Positions 18,415-27,800 of a stretch of 64,000 nt of DNA are shown in pieces. How positions within the stretch are numbered: position 1 is the stretch's first letter; each line of letters opens with the position of its first letter. The translations under genes and the position numbers were made by a program. Source of the DNA: Tritrichomonas musculus (lineage: Eukaryota; Parabasalia; Tritrichomonadida; Tritrichomonadidae); NCBI GenBank assembly GCA_039105265.1, contig JAPFFF010000010.1, positions 2,852,001 to 2,916,000 on the forward strand. Reading direction: 5' to 3'. The notes beneath the pieces are model-generated. The model ran no database searches. It was given only the letters and a program-made list of their open reading frames with translations, and had not been told where the DNA came from.

Positions 18415-18755
18415 CAAGTACCTTAAAAAAAAACAAGTAGCTAAAAAAAAAAAAACAAGTACCTCGAAAAAAAACAAGTAGCTAAAAAAAAAACAAGTAG
18501 CTCGAAAAAAACAAGTAGCTAAAAAAACAAGTACCTCGAAAAAAACAAGTACCTCGAAAAAAAAACAAGTACCTAAAAAAAAAACAAGTAGCTAAAAAAA
18601 AAAACAAGTACCTCGAAAAAAAACAAGTACCTAAAAAAAAAACAAGTACCTCGAAAAAAACAAGTACCTCTAAAAAAAAACAAGTAGCTAAAAAAAAAAA
18701 CAAGTAGCTAAAAAAAAAAACAAGTACCTCGAAAAAAAAACAAGTAGTTAAAAAA
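18410..18755. repeat. Irregular array of AAAACAAGTA(C/G)CT units
   Basis: About 18 units of roughly 15-23 bp, each ACAAGTA followed by CCTCG, CCT or GCT and a poly-A stretch of varied length. The unit resembles the spacer of the terminal repeats of the same element (ACTTCAAGAAAAAACAAGTAG). No gene; apparent frames across it are low complexity. Confidence 0.9.
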
Positions 18756-18762
18756 TTTTTAG

Positions 18763-19188
18763 TTATTCATTTTTCTTGTAGTACATTGTGATGAACTTCT
18801 TGTTTCTTTTCACTTTCTTATGTGTAAAGTGTCTCTTTGTTCCATCGAGATGCCCGAAACCAAGTCGAGTAATAGGTAGTTCATGACCAAAGAACATGTT
18901 GTACAAGTTAACAATGTCTCTTGCAGGATAACAATCTTTCTCGAGGTTGTCAAACCATTCATCGTACCTCTTTTTTTGTTTTGCTCGAAGTCGATGTGCA
19001 TCATTTTCAAGAGCATGAGCATAATTTTCACACATCGTTCTTAAATTTGATGTATCATCTTCAACTTTTAGTTGAGATATTTTTTTCGACATGTTTATAT
19101 TTATTTTGTAGTCGAATGAATCACAACCTTTAGGAGGTGTTTGTTTTTGTAAAATATCTTCTATTTTATCTTCTTCTTCATTCATCAT
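18763..19188 (-). CDS. Hypothetical protein (141 aa)
   Basis: Starts with MMNEEEDKIEDILQ at 19188. An acidic N-terminus precedes a helical centre (NLRTMCENYAHALENDAHRLRAKQKKRYDEWFDNLEKD, about 47-84). A basic C-terminal tail (KRHFTHKKVKRNKK) suggests nucleic-acid contact. Not recognised, and no clear counterpart in B. It is divergent from the coiled-coil gene at 19382, with about 190 bp of AT-rich sequence between that probably carries both promoters. Confidence 0.55.
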   Translation of the reverse strand: MMNEEEDKIEDILQKQTPPKGCDSFDYKININMSKKISQLKVEDDTSNLRTMCENYAHALENDAHRLRAKQKKRYDEWFDNLEKDCYPARDIVNLYNMFFGHELPITRLGFGHLDGTKRHFTHKKVKRNKKFITMYYKKNE

Positions 19189-19381
19189 TAATAAAATAAT
19201 AGTGATATTAATAAATATATTTTTTTAAAATTTCAATATATTTTATTTTTTTTATTATTCAATTTTTGAATTTTTATAGTGTATTTAACTTTTTCAAAGA
19301 AAAATATCCACCTTCGAGTTTTTCTACGAAATTTAAAATTTAGTGATATCAACAAGAAAATTAATCATTTTTATACTTGTA

Positions 19382-20758
19382 ATGTCCTTCCAGTATAGCT
19401 CAGATAGCGATGTTAGTCTATTTGACTCGATCGAGCAATTGGGTCAACAAGCTCCACCATCAGATCCGCCATCAGCTCCACCCGCAGACGATTGGTTCAA
19501 GAACATGACCCCAGAACAACTCGAATCAATGAAGCAGTACATCATGAAGCAGCAAGAAGAAGCAGCTAGATTAAAGAAGCAGCAAGAAGAAGATGAAGCA
19601 AGACGGAAGAAGAAGCAGCAACAAGAAGAAGAAGAAAGGAAGAAGCAGCAACAAGAAGAAGAAGAAGAAAGGAAGAAGCAGCAACAAGAAGAAGAAGCAG
19701 CAACAAGAAGGAAGAAGCAGCAACAAGAAGAAGAAGAAGCATTAGCAAGATTGAAGCAAGAAGACGATGCAAGAAGGAAGAAGCAGCAGTACGTGCCATT
19801 TTCGAGTAAAGTATTTCCACCACCTCGATATCATCCACTCCTTCCTCCTACACCAAATACATTACCAAAAATACCACCACCACCTCCAAGACTTGGTCCT
19901 ATATCCAGACCATCTGGATTTACAGAACCGCAGAAGACAAGTACCAATCCGAAGGAAGAAACAAAAATCGAAGATGTTGTTGAAGAACCATCACCAGCTC
20001 GCAAAGAACCATACAAGCCACCGAAAAGTCTTCATGAAATGAAATCCAATAGTGATTATAAGGAGGATAATGTTCGTCCATTCGACTTTCGAGAGGAAAT
20101 GGAACGATTAATAGAAGAAAATGAAAACTTGAAAGACCGATTATCGAAGTTGGAGGAGAAAATGACTGGTGTAGAATTTCACATTGAAGACATCAATCAC
20201 AATGCTGAAGAACTCAGGAAAGACATTGATGATAGCGACGAATACGCACTCGAGCTGATGAAATTGGAACTTACTCCAAAAAAGGTGGCGAAGTACATTA
20301 ACAAAATTCACGACCTCAAGAAGGACGTGGCGGATCTAAAAAATGCTCAACAAGCTGGTCCTCCAACAACTGATTCATTTGCAGAGAAGTATGTAAGAAC
20401 TCAATTGATGGACAACGAACTAGACCATCTTCGATACATGTTTGACACCATTCCCCAGACTTCTACAGCTGAACAAACATCATTGTTCAAGACATATGGA
20501 TGGAAGTTGTCCAATTGCATTTATCATCTTCGACCATACTTATCACCAGAAGAGAAAGAGAAGTTGGACAATTCATGCGACTTCGTTAAAAAAGACAGGA
20601 GGCAATCACCGAAACAAGTGATGAAGAACATCAAAACCTTCAATGAAGGTATGATAAAGAACCAATATCAACAAAAATCTGATATGAAGTCGAAAGGAAA
20701 TGAATTCCAATATAATTTTCCACATCTAGATGATGATGATAATGGATATCCTCAATAA
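19382..20758 (+). CDS. Coiled-coil, Gln/Glu/Lys-rich protein (458 aa)
   Basis: The start is placed at ATG 19382 (MSFQYSSDSD); the open frame before it has no ATG. Domains in order: an acidic Ser-rich start, a Pro-rich patch, a long repetitive KKQQQEEEE coiled coil (about 55-140), a Pro-rich linker, a second regular coiled coil (MERLIEENENLKDRLSKLEE, about 240-260) and a helical C-terminal domain. It looks structural, perhaps a core or tail-fibre-like protein, or a terminal-protein-like partner, as it sits directly before the DNA polymerase. Function unknown. The repeats arise from AAGCAGCAAGAAGAA-type codons. Confidence 0.6.
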   Translation: MSFQYSSDSDVSLFDSIEQLGQQAPPSDPPSAPPADDWFKNMTPEQLESMKQYIMKQQEEAARLKKQQEEDEARRKKKQQQEEEERKKQQQEEEEERKKQQQEEEAATRRKKQQQEEEEALARLKQEDDARRKKQQYVPFSSKVFPPPRYHPLLPPTPNTLPKIPPPPPRLGPISRPSGFTEPQKTSTNPKEETKIEDVVEEPSPARKEPYKPPKSLHEMKSNSDYKEDNVRPFDFREEMERLIEENENLKDRLSKLEEKMTGVEFHIEDINHNAEELRKDIDDSDEYALELMKLELTPKKVAKYINKIHDLKKDVADLKNAQQAGPPTTDSFAEKYVRTQLMDNELDHLRYMFDTIPQTSTAEQTSLFKTYGWKLSNCIYHLRPYLSPEEKEKLDNSCDFVKKDRRQSPKQVMKNIKTFNEGMIKNQYQQKSDMKSKGNEFQYNFPHLDDDDNGYPQ

Positions 20759-20825
20759 ACAATTAATTTTTTAACTTTTTCTTTTGTTTTTATTTTTATC
20801 GTTTCACTTTTATTTTGTGTTAAAC

Positions 20826-23800
20826 ATGAACAAGGACATTGAAGATGATTTTTTAGATGCTATTGGAGATGTCTATGCTGATACCAAATCACAGTTTCGT
20901 CGTGAATATAATCGACGTGCTAAACAATATAAAAAGAACGACAAGTTTAAAGAAGAAATGAGGAAGCTCATGATTCCAGCAGGACAAGGTATTGGTTTTG
21001 CAACAGACATCAACCAAGATGAAGATAAGAGGTATGCGTTTACTGAAACACTTAGACAGATTTATAAAATGAAACATGCTGGAAGACCTATTGTAAAAGC
21101 AATAGCACTTGATGGAACTCACAAGTACTTCACACTCAGTGATAAGCACAACATCGAAAGTACACTCGGACATATAACAGGAGAACTTGATTTAAGTGAA
21201 GACCAATCAGATACAAATCCATACATCTCAAACATGTTCATTCCTGTTCGATATGAGGTACAATTTATTGACATGAACAAAACAAATGATGGTGTTCATT
21301 TTCGAACCAAGATGCAAGATATGGATACTCATGAAATCTATGATGATGAAGTCGAAATTGATGAAGACTATCGAAATACACCAGAAGGAAGTTTTTTTCC
21401 ATACATCAATCGTTCTCCAATAGACCTATCAGCATACCAAATCTTTCATGAAGTAAGGAAAGAGAACTACAGAGATAATTGTTTTGTATATGCTTGTATA
21501 CAATCAGGTGTGTTCACTGATGATGAAATAGATGACCTACGATTTTTTGTTCAAACAAGAACCATACCTAATAACAAGATAATTGATGTTGCTCAAAAGT
21601 TCAAGTGCAATTTTAGCATCATTAGAGTTGTTGAACAACCTGATAAATACAAGTATGAAACAAGAATCAACACCAGAAAGAAAAAATGGTCTGTTGATTT
21701 TAAAAGAGAAGTTAAACTGATATTGTTCAAAGACCATTATATGCTCAACAGGAAAATACCTTGTACATTATTCTACCTTCAACACTATGAAGAACTTGAT
21801 AAAACATTTGCACATATGCCTTTTGAAAAAAGATGTAAGATACAAAGATTGCATGATAATGGAAAGACTGTCAAAGACTATAATCATGAAGGAATCAAAC
21901 CAATAACCTTTTTCCAAAAGATGTTTGAACTACATCTATTCGAAGAAATAAAAGCATGTGAATTGGATATCATCAACACAACTGAATATGACCATGTGAA
22001 AGATTATACAAGTCTCGAATATAATGCAGAACAATGTACAAGACTCATTGATAATAACAAGAAGAAACAAAATACATGGTCAAGGATTTATTATAGCGAC
22101 TTCGAAACAAACTCTACAGTCAGTCCACATATACCATATCTCAATTGTACTATCTTTCGAGATGGTGCCAACATACATAAAATATCTATTCAAGGTGAAG
22201 ATTGTGGACAGAAGCTCTTGAATTATTTATGGAGTGGTTCATTAACATATTTTCACAACCTCAAGTATGATGCATGCTTTTTCATTAACACACCTGGATG
22301 GGATACACAGATAACAGAACGAAGTGGTACTGTACTTCAAATCATCATGACATTATTCGAAGAAGGTACAAGGAAAGTCAAAAAAAGATTAACATTCAGG
22401 AACTCATACAGTATAATACCACAAGCATTAAGTAAATTTGCTACAATGTTCAACCTCAATGTTCACAAGGAAGTCATGGCATATAAGCTATATACACAAG
22501 AGAACATACAAAGAAGAATTGTTGATGCTACTGAGTTCCAACAGCAATACATCGATGAAAACCAAGACAAGTTATCGAAAGAACAACTTGATGCAAACTG
22601 CAAGCAGATTATCGAAAATGCAAAAATAGCAAATTGTTATAATGATGGTAAAATCGACATCATTAAATATGCCATCTTCTATTGTTTCAAGGATTGTATT
22701 GTTTTGATGAAGGGAATGGAAAAATTTAATAGAGACCTCGGAGAAGTCTTTAAAGAAACAAAGACAGATATGTATGGTGTTCATGATTTTATATCTATCA
22801 GTGCTATTGGATATTGCTTTGCAAAAAAATATGGTTGTTTTGATGGATGTTATGAATTATCAGGTAAGTGTCAAGACTTCATTCAACGATGTGTTTCAGG
22901 TGGACGAACAATGACAGCAGGTAATGAAAAGCAATACATCGAAGGAAGGATACAAGACTTTGATGCAGTTAGCTTATATCCATCTGCAATGTATGTCATG
23001 GATGGTATACCAAAAGGAAGACCTAAAGTAATACCACAAGGTACTACCCATGAACAACTTATGCAATATGATACATTCTTTATCGAAGTCAACATCAAGA
23101 AACTCGAATGTAAATCAAAAGAGCCATATAAATTTGGACAAGTATTTACAAGGAATGAAACAGGTAGTAAAATATTCGGCAATTTCCTTGTTGACCATTA
23201 TTATATCGATAAAGTAGGTCTTATGGACTTGTTCGAATTTTATGATGTTGAATATGAGTTAATACGTGGCTATTACTTTGATGAAGGATTTAACAAGAAA
23301 ATCAATGAGTTCATTGAGAAGCTCTTTAATCTCAGGGCAAGTTATAAAAAGCAAAAGAACCCTCTTGAACAAACAATAAAGCTCCTCCTCAACTCCATAT
23401 ATGGCAAGTCAATATTAAAAGCAACTAAGACTGAAACAAAGACAGTACCAAAAAGCCAACTATACAAGTATCTCTGGCGGAACTACAACTTTGTCAAGGA
23501 GGTTGTTGAAGATGTTAATATTGATAAGTGCTATGTCAAGAAGTTGAAACCAATTAATGACCATTTCAACCTACCTCAATTTGGTGCAAGCGTTCTCTCT
23601 TGGAGTAAGCACTTAATGAACAGGGTTATGGCTACAGCTGAACAAGCAGGTATACCTATCTACTACCAAGACACAGATTCTTGTCACGTTATGGAAAATG
23701 ATGTACCAAGGATAGCTGACTTATTCCAGTTCAAGTATCATCAACCTCTTATTGGTAAAAATATGTGTCAGTTCCATAATGACTTCGATGAGTTCGAAGG

Positions 23801-24101
23801 TAGTCAAGGGGAAATACACTCAAGAAAACTCATTGCACTTGGTAAAAAGAGCTACCTCGATATCTTGGTTGATGAACAAGGAAATGAAGGATACCATATT
23901 AGACTTAAAGGAATTCCAAAACAAGTTATTCTCAACAAGTGCAAAAGGATGGGTATCTCAGTTGAAGAACTCTATGAAAGGATGTACAAAGGAGAAAGCA
24001 TGACATTTGATTTGTTGGATGGTTCGAATGCATTCAGGAAGTCAAAGACATTTCAACAAACCAACTTACCTAAATTTGCACGTACTCTTAGGTTTACGTA
24101 G
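20826..24101 (+). CDS. Protein-primed family B DNA polymerase (pPolB)
   Basis: 1,091 residues from ATG 20826. Exo I is SDFETN near 424-429, motif A is DFDAVSLYPSAM near 712-723, motif B is KLLLNSIYGKS near 852-862, and motif C is YYQDTDS near 945-951. Protein-primed replication of the linear element from its ends is the established role. Around 215-306 there is an extra module, RDNCFVYACIQSG, then a KDHYML His motif, resembling an OTU-type Cys/His arrangement and conserved in all three polymerases of the window. Its end overlaps the minus-strand 236-aa gene by 8 bp. Confidence 0.92.
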   Translation: MNKDIEDDFLDAIGDVYADTKSQFRREYNRRAKQYKKNDKFKEEMRKLMIPAGQGIGFATDINQDEDKRYAFTETLRQIYKMKHAGRPIVKAIALDGTHKYFTLSDKHNIESTLGHITGELDLSEDQSDTNPYISNMFIPVRYEVQFIDMNKTNDGVHFRTKMQDMDTHEIYDDEVEIDEDYRNTPEGSFFPYINRSPIDLSAYQIFHEVRKENYRDNCFVYACIQSGVFTDDEIDDLRFFVQTRTIPNNKIIDVAQKFKCNFSIIRVVEQPDKYKYETRINTRKKKWSVDFKREVKLILFKDHYMLNRKIPCTLFYLQHYEELDKTFAHMPFEKRCKIQRLHDNGKTVKDYNHEGIKPITFFQKMFELHLFEEIKACELDIINTTEYDHVKDYTSLEYNAEQCTRLIDNNKKKQNTWSRIYYSDFETNSTVSPHIPYLNCTIFRDGANIHKISIQGEDCGQKLLNYLWSGSLTYFHNLKYDACFFINTPGWDTQITERSGTVLQIIMTLFEEGTRKVKKRLTFRNSYSIIPQALSKFATMFNLNVHKEVMAYKLYTQENIQRRIVDATEFQQQYIDENQDKLSKEQLDANCKQIIENAKIANCYNDGKIDIIKYAIFYCFKDCIVLMKGMEKFNRDLGEVFKETKTDMYGVHDFISISAIGYCFAKKYGCFDGCYELSGKCQDFIQRCVSGGRTMTAGNEKQYIEGRIQDFDAVSLYPSAMYVMDGIPKGRPKVIPQGTTHEQLMQYDTFFIEVNIKKLECKSKEPYKFGQVFTRNETGSKIFGNFLVDHYYIDKVGLMDLFEFYDVEYELIRGYYFDEGFNKKINEFIEKLFNLRASYKKQKNPLEQTIKLLLNSIYGKSILKATKTETKTVPKSQLYKYLWRNYNFVKEVVEDVNIDKCYVKKLKPINDHFNLPQFGASVLSWSKHLMNRVMATAEQAGIPIYYQDTDSCHVMENDVPRIADLFQFKYHQPLIGKNMCQFHNDFDEFEGSQGEIHSRKLIALGKKSYLDILVDEQGNEGYHIRLKGIPKQVILNKCKRMGISVEELYERMYKGESMTFDLLDGSNAFRKSKTFQQTNLPKFARTLRFT

Positions 24102-24804
24102 ATGGTTTAATTTTGATAGTTATGAACAAAGGACTTTTTAACAATATCGGCTGGTATTGGAAATCTACTAAACTTAATTCTAAAAATTTTAATGAATCTG
24201 TATATGTTTTTATTTTTAATGGTTTACTTTCAGTTTCGAAATCATATATAAGTGGTTTATTATCTAAGGTGAAGGTATTTATACTACCAATAACTGATGG
24301 TGTATATTGTTGTTCACCTATATTGGAGTATATGGCATTACCTTGTAATGATACTAAATACAACTTAGTATGATTTAATATTGGTATATCTTTTATTATA
24401 TAGGTTGTATTAGCAGGCAACTCTAAAGGCAATGGAGTATTATAAAGACCAGTTACTAATGCAGCTCGATGAGTTAAAGACGTAATGGTAGTCTTCATTG
24501 TGGTTTTTAATTGAAATGTTCTTGTTTCTTGTTTATACTCCCATTGAAACCAAGACATTAAATTTAATACCGATTGTAATTCTTTGATAGTATAGGAAAA
24601 TTTAGGAGTTCGAAAATAGGCTTTAATAGGTATTGAATCACTTGACATTTCAATATAATCATCACCATTGGTTAACAGAATATTACTCAAGGTACTAATT
24701 GAAGATACATAATACTTGACATATTTACACTTCCAAGGTATATCTAAATTAACTGATACCTTATTATATTCATCTGCATTTGTACTTTGTACTGATACTA
24801 ACAT
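24094..24804 (-). CDS. Conserved beta-rich protein head-to-head with surface protein (236 aa)
   Basis: The start is at ATG 24804 (MLVSVQS). Homologue of 57820-58551: shared NIDIPWKC-YVKYYVSSI near 21-37, RAKLITGLF-like RAALVTGLY, LYLVSLQG, IG-Q-YTPS, and the end SLKFLELSLVDFQYQPILLKSPLFITIKIKPS. It is beta-rich, without membrane segments, and looks like a jelly-roll or adaptor protein. In both elements its ATG is 17-18 bp from the start of the giant surface protein on the other strand, so the two are likely co-regulated and perhaps partners. Confidence 0.7.
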   Translation of the reverse strand: MLVSVQSTNADEYNKVSVNLDIPWKCKYVKYYVSSISTLSNILLTNGDDYIEMSSDSIPIKAYFRTPKFSYTIKELQSVLNLMSWFQWEYKQETRTFQLKTTMKTTITSLTHRAALVTGLYNTPLPLELPANTTYIIKDIPILNHTKLYLVSLQGNAIYSNIGEQQYTPSVIGSINTFTLDNKPLIYDFETESKPLKIKTYTDSLKFLELSLVDFQYQPILLKSPLFITIKIKPST

Positions 24805-24821
24805 TTTATTATATCCAAAAA
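24805..24821. promoter_or_regulatory. Very short divergent promoter region
   Basis: Only 17 bp (TATTATATCC-rich) separate two divergent ATGs. The B2 element keeps the same arrangement with 18 bp at 57802-57819. Control elements for both genes must overlap this spacer or lie in the coding ends. Confidence 0.45.
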
Positions 24822-27800
24822 ATGTCAATTAAACTTTATTCTTTGCAATCAAATGAAGCAGAGAAGCTCAAAGACAAGGATGTTGAGATAAGTGTTAATG
24901 ATGAAGGTAATATTGATATTATAAGAAATGAGGACCCAGATGATTATCCAACATTTAGCTGTTTATACAATAAAGCAGAAATAGATAAAAAGATAGTTGG
25001 TGATTATTTAGATAAGCAAGGAGGATTAGATGGATTTTGTAACCTTAATATTATGGAAGGACAAGGTATTACTACATGGAACCCAGATGGTACATTAAAA
25101 GAGATGAACTATGCAGCATCATTAAAGAAGCTATATGAACGTATTTCAACAAGTACTACTAATTTACAGACATACTTGAATAAAATGAAGACGGATATAA
25201 TTGATGTTATGGGTGCATCAGTAGTAGCACCTGATGCGAAATTAACAATTTTCGTTAATGAGGTTAAAGAGCAAACTCTTGATGTTAGTACATACAACAA
25301 ATTAGTAGCAGCATTAAATAATAATTATGATGGTTTGAAAAATGTTGTTGACTATATATTTGATACTATGGATAAAATAGATGGATTTAATGTAGAAGAA
25401 TTTCTAGGTACTGAACTCATTGATACATCATATACAGACATAGCAACAATTATCAAAAGAATCGGCGATGGATATTTTGAACAAGACCAAGTGCCAATAA
25501 AGACATATAAACAATTTACTAAAGAATTCGAAAAATTAGCATTATGTTTAATTGAAATCTTAATTGTTGAGAAAAAACTAAACCTATCATGCTGGAAAGA
25601 AGAAACAAAAATAATACATCATCCTGGGGAACTAGATGAAACGAGTACAGGTCCTTGGGATGAAACCGTAATAACATATAAGCTTGAAGATAAGCATGTA
25701 GATACCTTCACAGACTTAATAACACAGTTAAATGCAAGCAATGATAATCTTAAGAAATGGTTGACAAAATTAGAAAATACTAAAACAACAGGTATCGATT
25801 TTACCCAATTAGATAATCTCTCGGTCATAGAAGAAAAAACAGATGAGGAAACAAAAACAACCTCTTATGAAGTTAAACAAAAGCCTCTAACAAGCTTAAA
25901 TAATATTATCTCTAATATCAGTCTAAATAATAATAACATATCTAAATGGATTAACAAAACAGCAATAGATTTTTCAGCAATAGAACCTATTAAAGTTGTT
26001 GAAAAAGAAACAAACACAACTACGAATGAAACCATATATGATATTAAGCCTAAGAAGATAAACACTTTTAAAGAATTTGTTGAGCAAACAAACACGACAA
26101 ATGACAATATCAATGAATTATTAAATCAACTCAATAGTGATACTATCGTATACACTGACCTATTAGAAGCATTTGGTACAACACCATATATATGCCTAAT
26201 TAATGAAACAACTAATGAACCAGAAATAAGACCTGTTAAAATAGAGATAGTAGAGGAATCACCAGAGCCTTCACCAGACCCTACACCAGAACCAGAACCT
26301 AATCCACCACCTGCTGCTGACCAAATTCAAATTATTGGAGATGGTAGTGACACCTTCTATTTTCCATCTGGTGATGAATTGTCTGAGGCATTTGAAAAAA
26401 TAAAGAGTACTATAAAGTCACGTATCAAACCTAATGAACCAGTACATGTAACCGTGAAAAAAATAATAACATTAGGTAAACAAACATCAGCAATACTACA
26501 AAAACTGCTAGTAAATATTATTGGAACGATGGTTGTAATAAATGTTGCACCTTTTATTTTATCTTATCAGGTAATAGATTATGCGTTAACTAATACATTA
26601 AAGGTTATATATAATGTCATCTACTTTTTATGGAATAGTGAAATACCATATTTATTATTTAAGGGGTATAATGGTACAAAAGAGGTTATTGTTAAGATAA
26701 TAAACTATGAAAAGAATAAAGGTGATTATATTGGTAAGATAGACCATAATATTGATGAACTTGTTGACCGATTTAGTGAACTATTACCATCGAGCGAAAC
26801 AGTTGATGCATTAAAGAGCAAAGGATATGAAATATATGAAGTAGCATATACCTCTTTTCCAATATTTTGGTCTAATGTATGGAGTAAGATGAAAACGATA
26901 TTTACTACAATATGGCAAGGAGTTAAAAAGTTTGGTATAAATACCTTTTTATTCTTTACAGGTGAGGATAGTGATGGAAAAGGAACATTTTGGGAAAATT
27001 GTCCTCATATGGTGAGGATTACAATAATAGCTTTCATCATGGGTGCAGCCTTGGTTACTATTGGAGTTCTTGCAGTTGAGTATGTTATTTTCCCGATTTT
27101 TTGTCTATTCTTTGATGGATTAGATTGGATATATAATAAGGTAGTTGGAAATGGTGCACAGTTATTAGAGAATGATGAAATTGTTGACCCTGATGGAAAT
27201 ATAATAGTGATTGAACCTGATGATGAGTTATTAGAAACATTTAGAAAACAAATTAATTCAGCATTAGTTGATTATAAAGTAATAAATGGAAAGATAAGCA
27301 CAACACCTACTACTCCTACAACAGACCCTAATTTTGTTTTAGAATCAGGTATACCTGAATTTGTTATTACTAATAAGGATGTATACTCATTATCTAATAC
27401 TATCAATGATATCGAATGCAACCTATTAGGCATCTTTGTACCCGATTTACAAAAACAAGCCTTTTTAAATTCGAATAAGCCTATCTTCAAGATAGTATTA
27501 AGAAAGAATGTAATATATGATGAAAGAGGTCGGTACATAAAAGAGTTCTATATAGCATCCAGAAATGGTAAAATAGTTTGTCCAGTTATTACCTACAATA
27601 AAGAGAATGATTATTGTACCATCAATGATAACTCATCAACAGATGATAGGTATTATATAGCATTCGACAAAAGTCTACCTTTTCACCCTTATACTTTATA
27701 TCTAAATGGTGAACTAAGTATTATGAATGAATATGAACCGACGGCATTAAAAACAGATAAGGCAATAAAATGTTCTATCATTGAAGCTGAAAATGCATTA

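Noticed and set aside
18482-18703. Phe/Cys/Leu-rich 73-aa frame on the minus strand
   Set aside because: It is a translation of the poly-A and CAAGTA repeat array, not a gene.
19566-19838. Leucine/alanine/serine-rich frame on the minus strand
   Set aside because: Shadow of the Gln/Glu/Lys repeats of the coiled-coil gene on the other strand.
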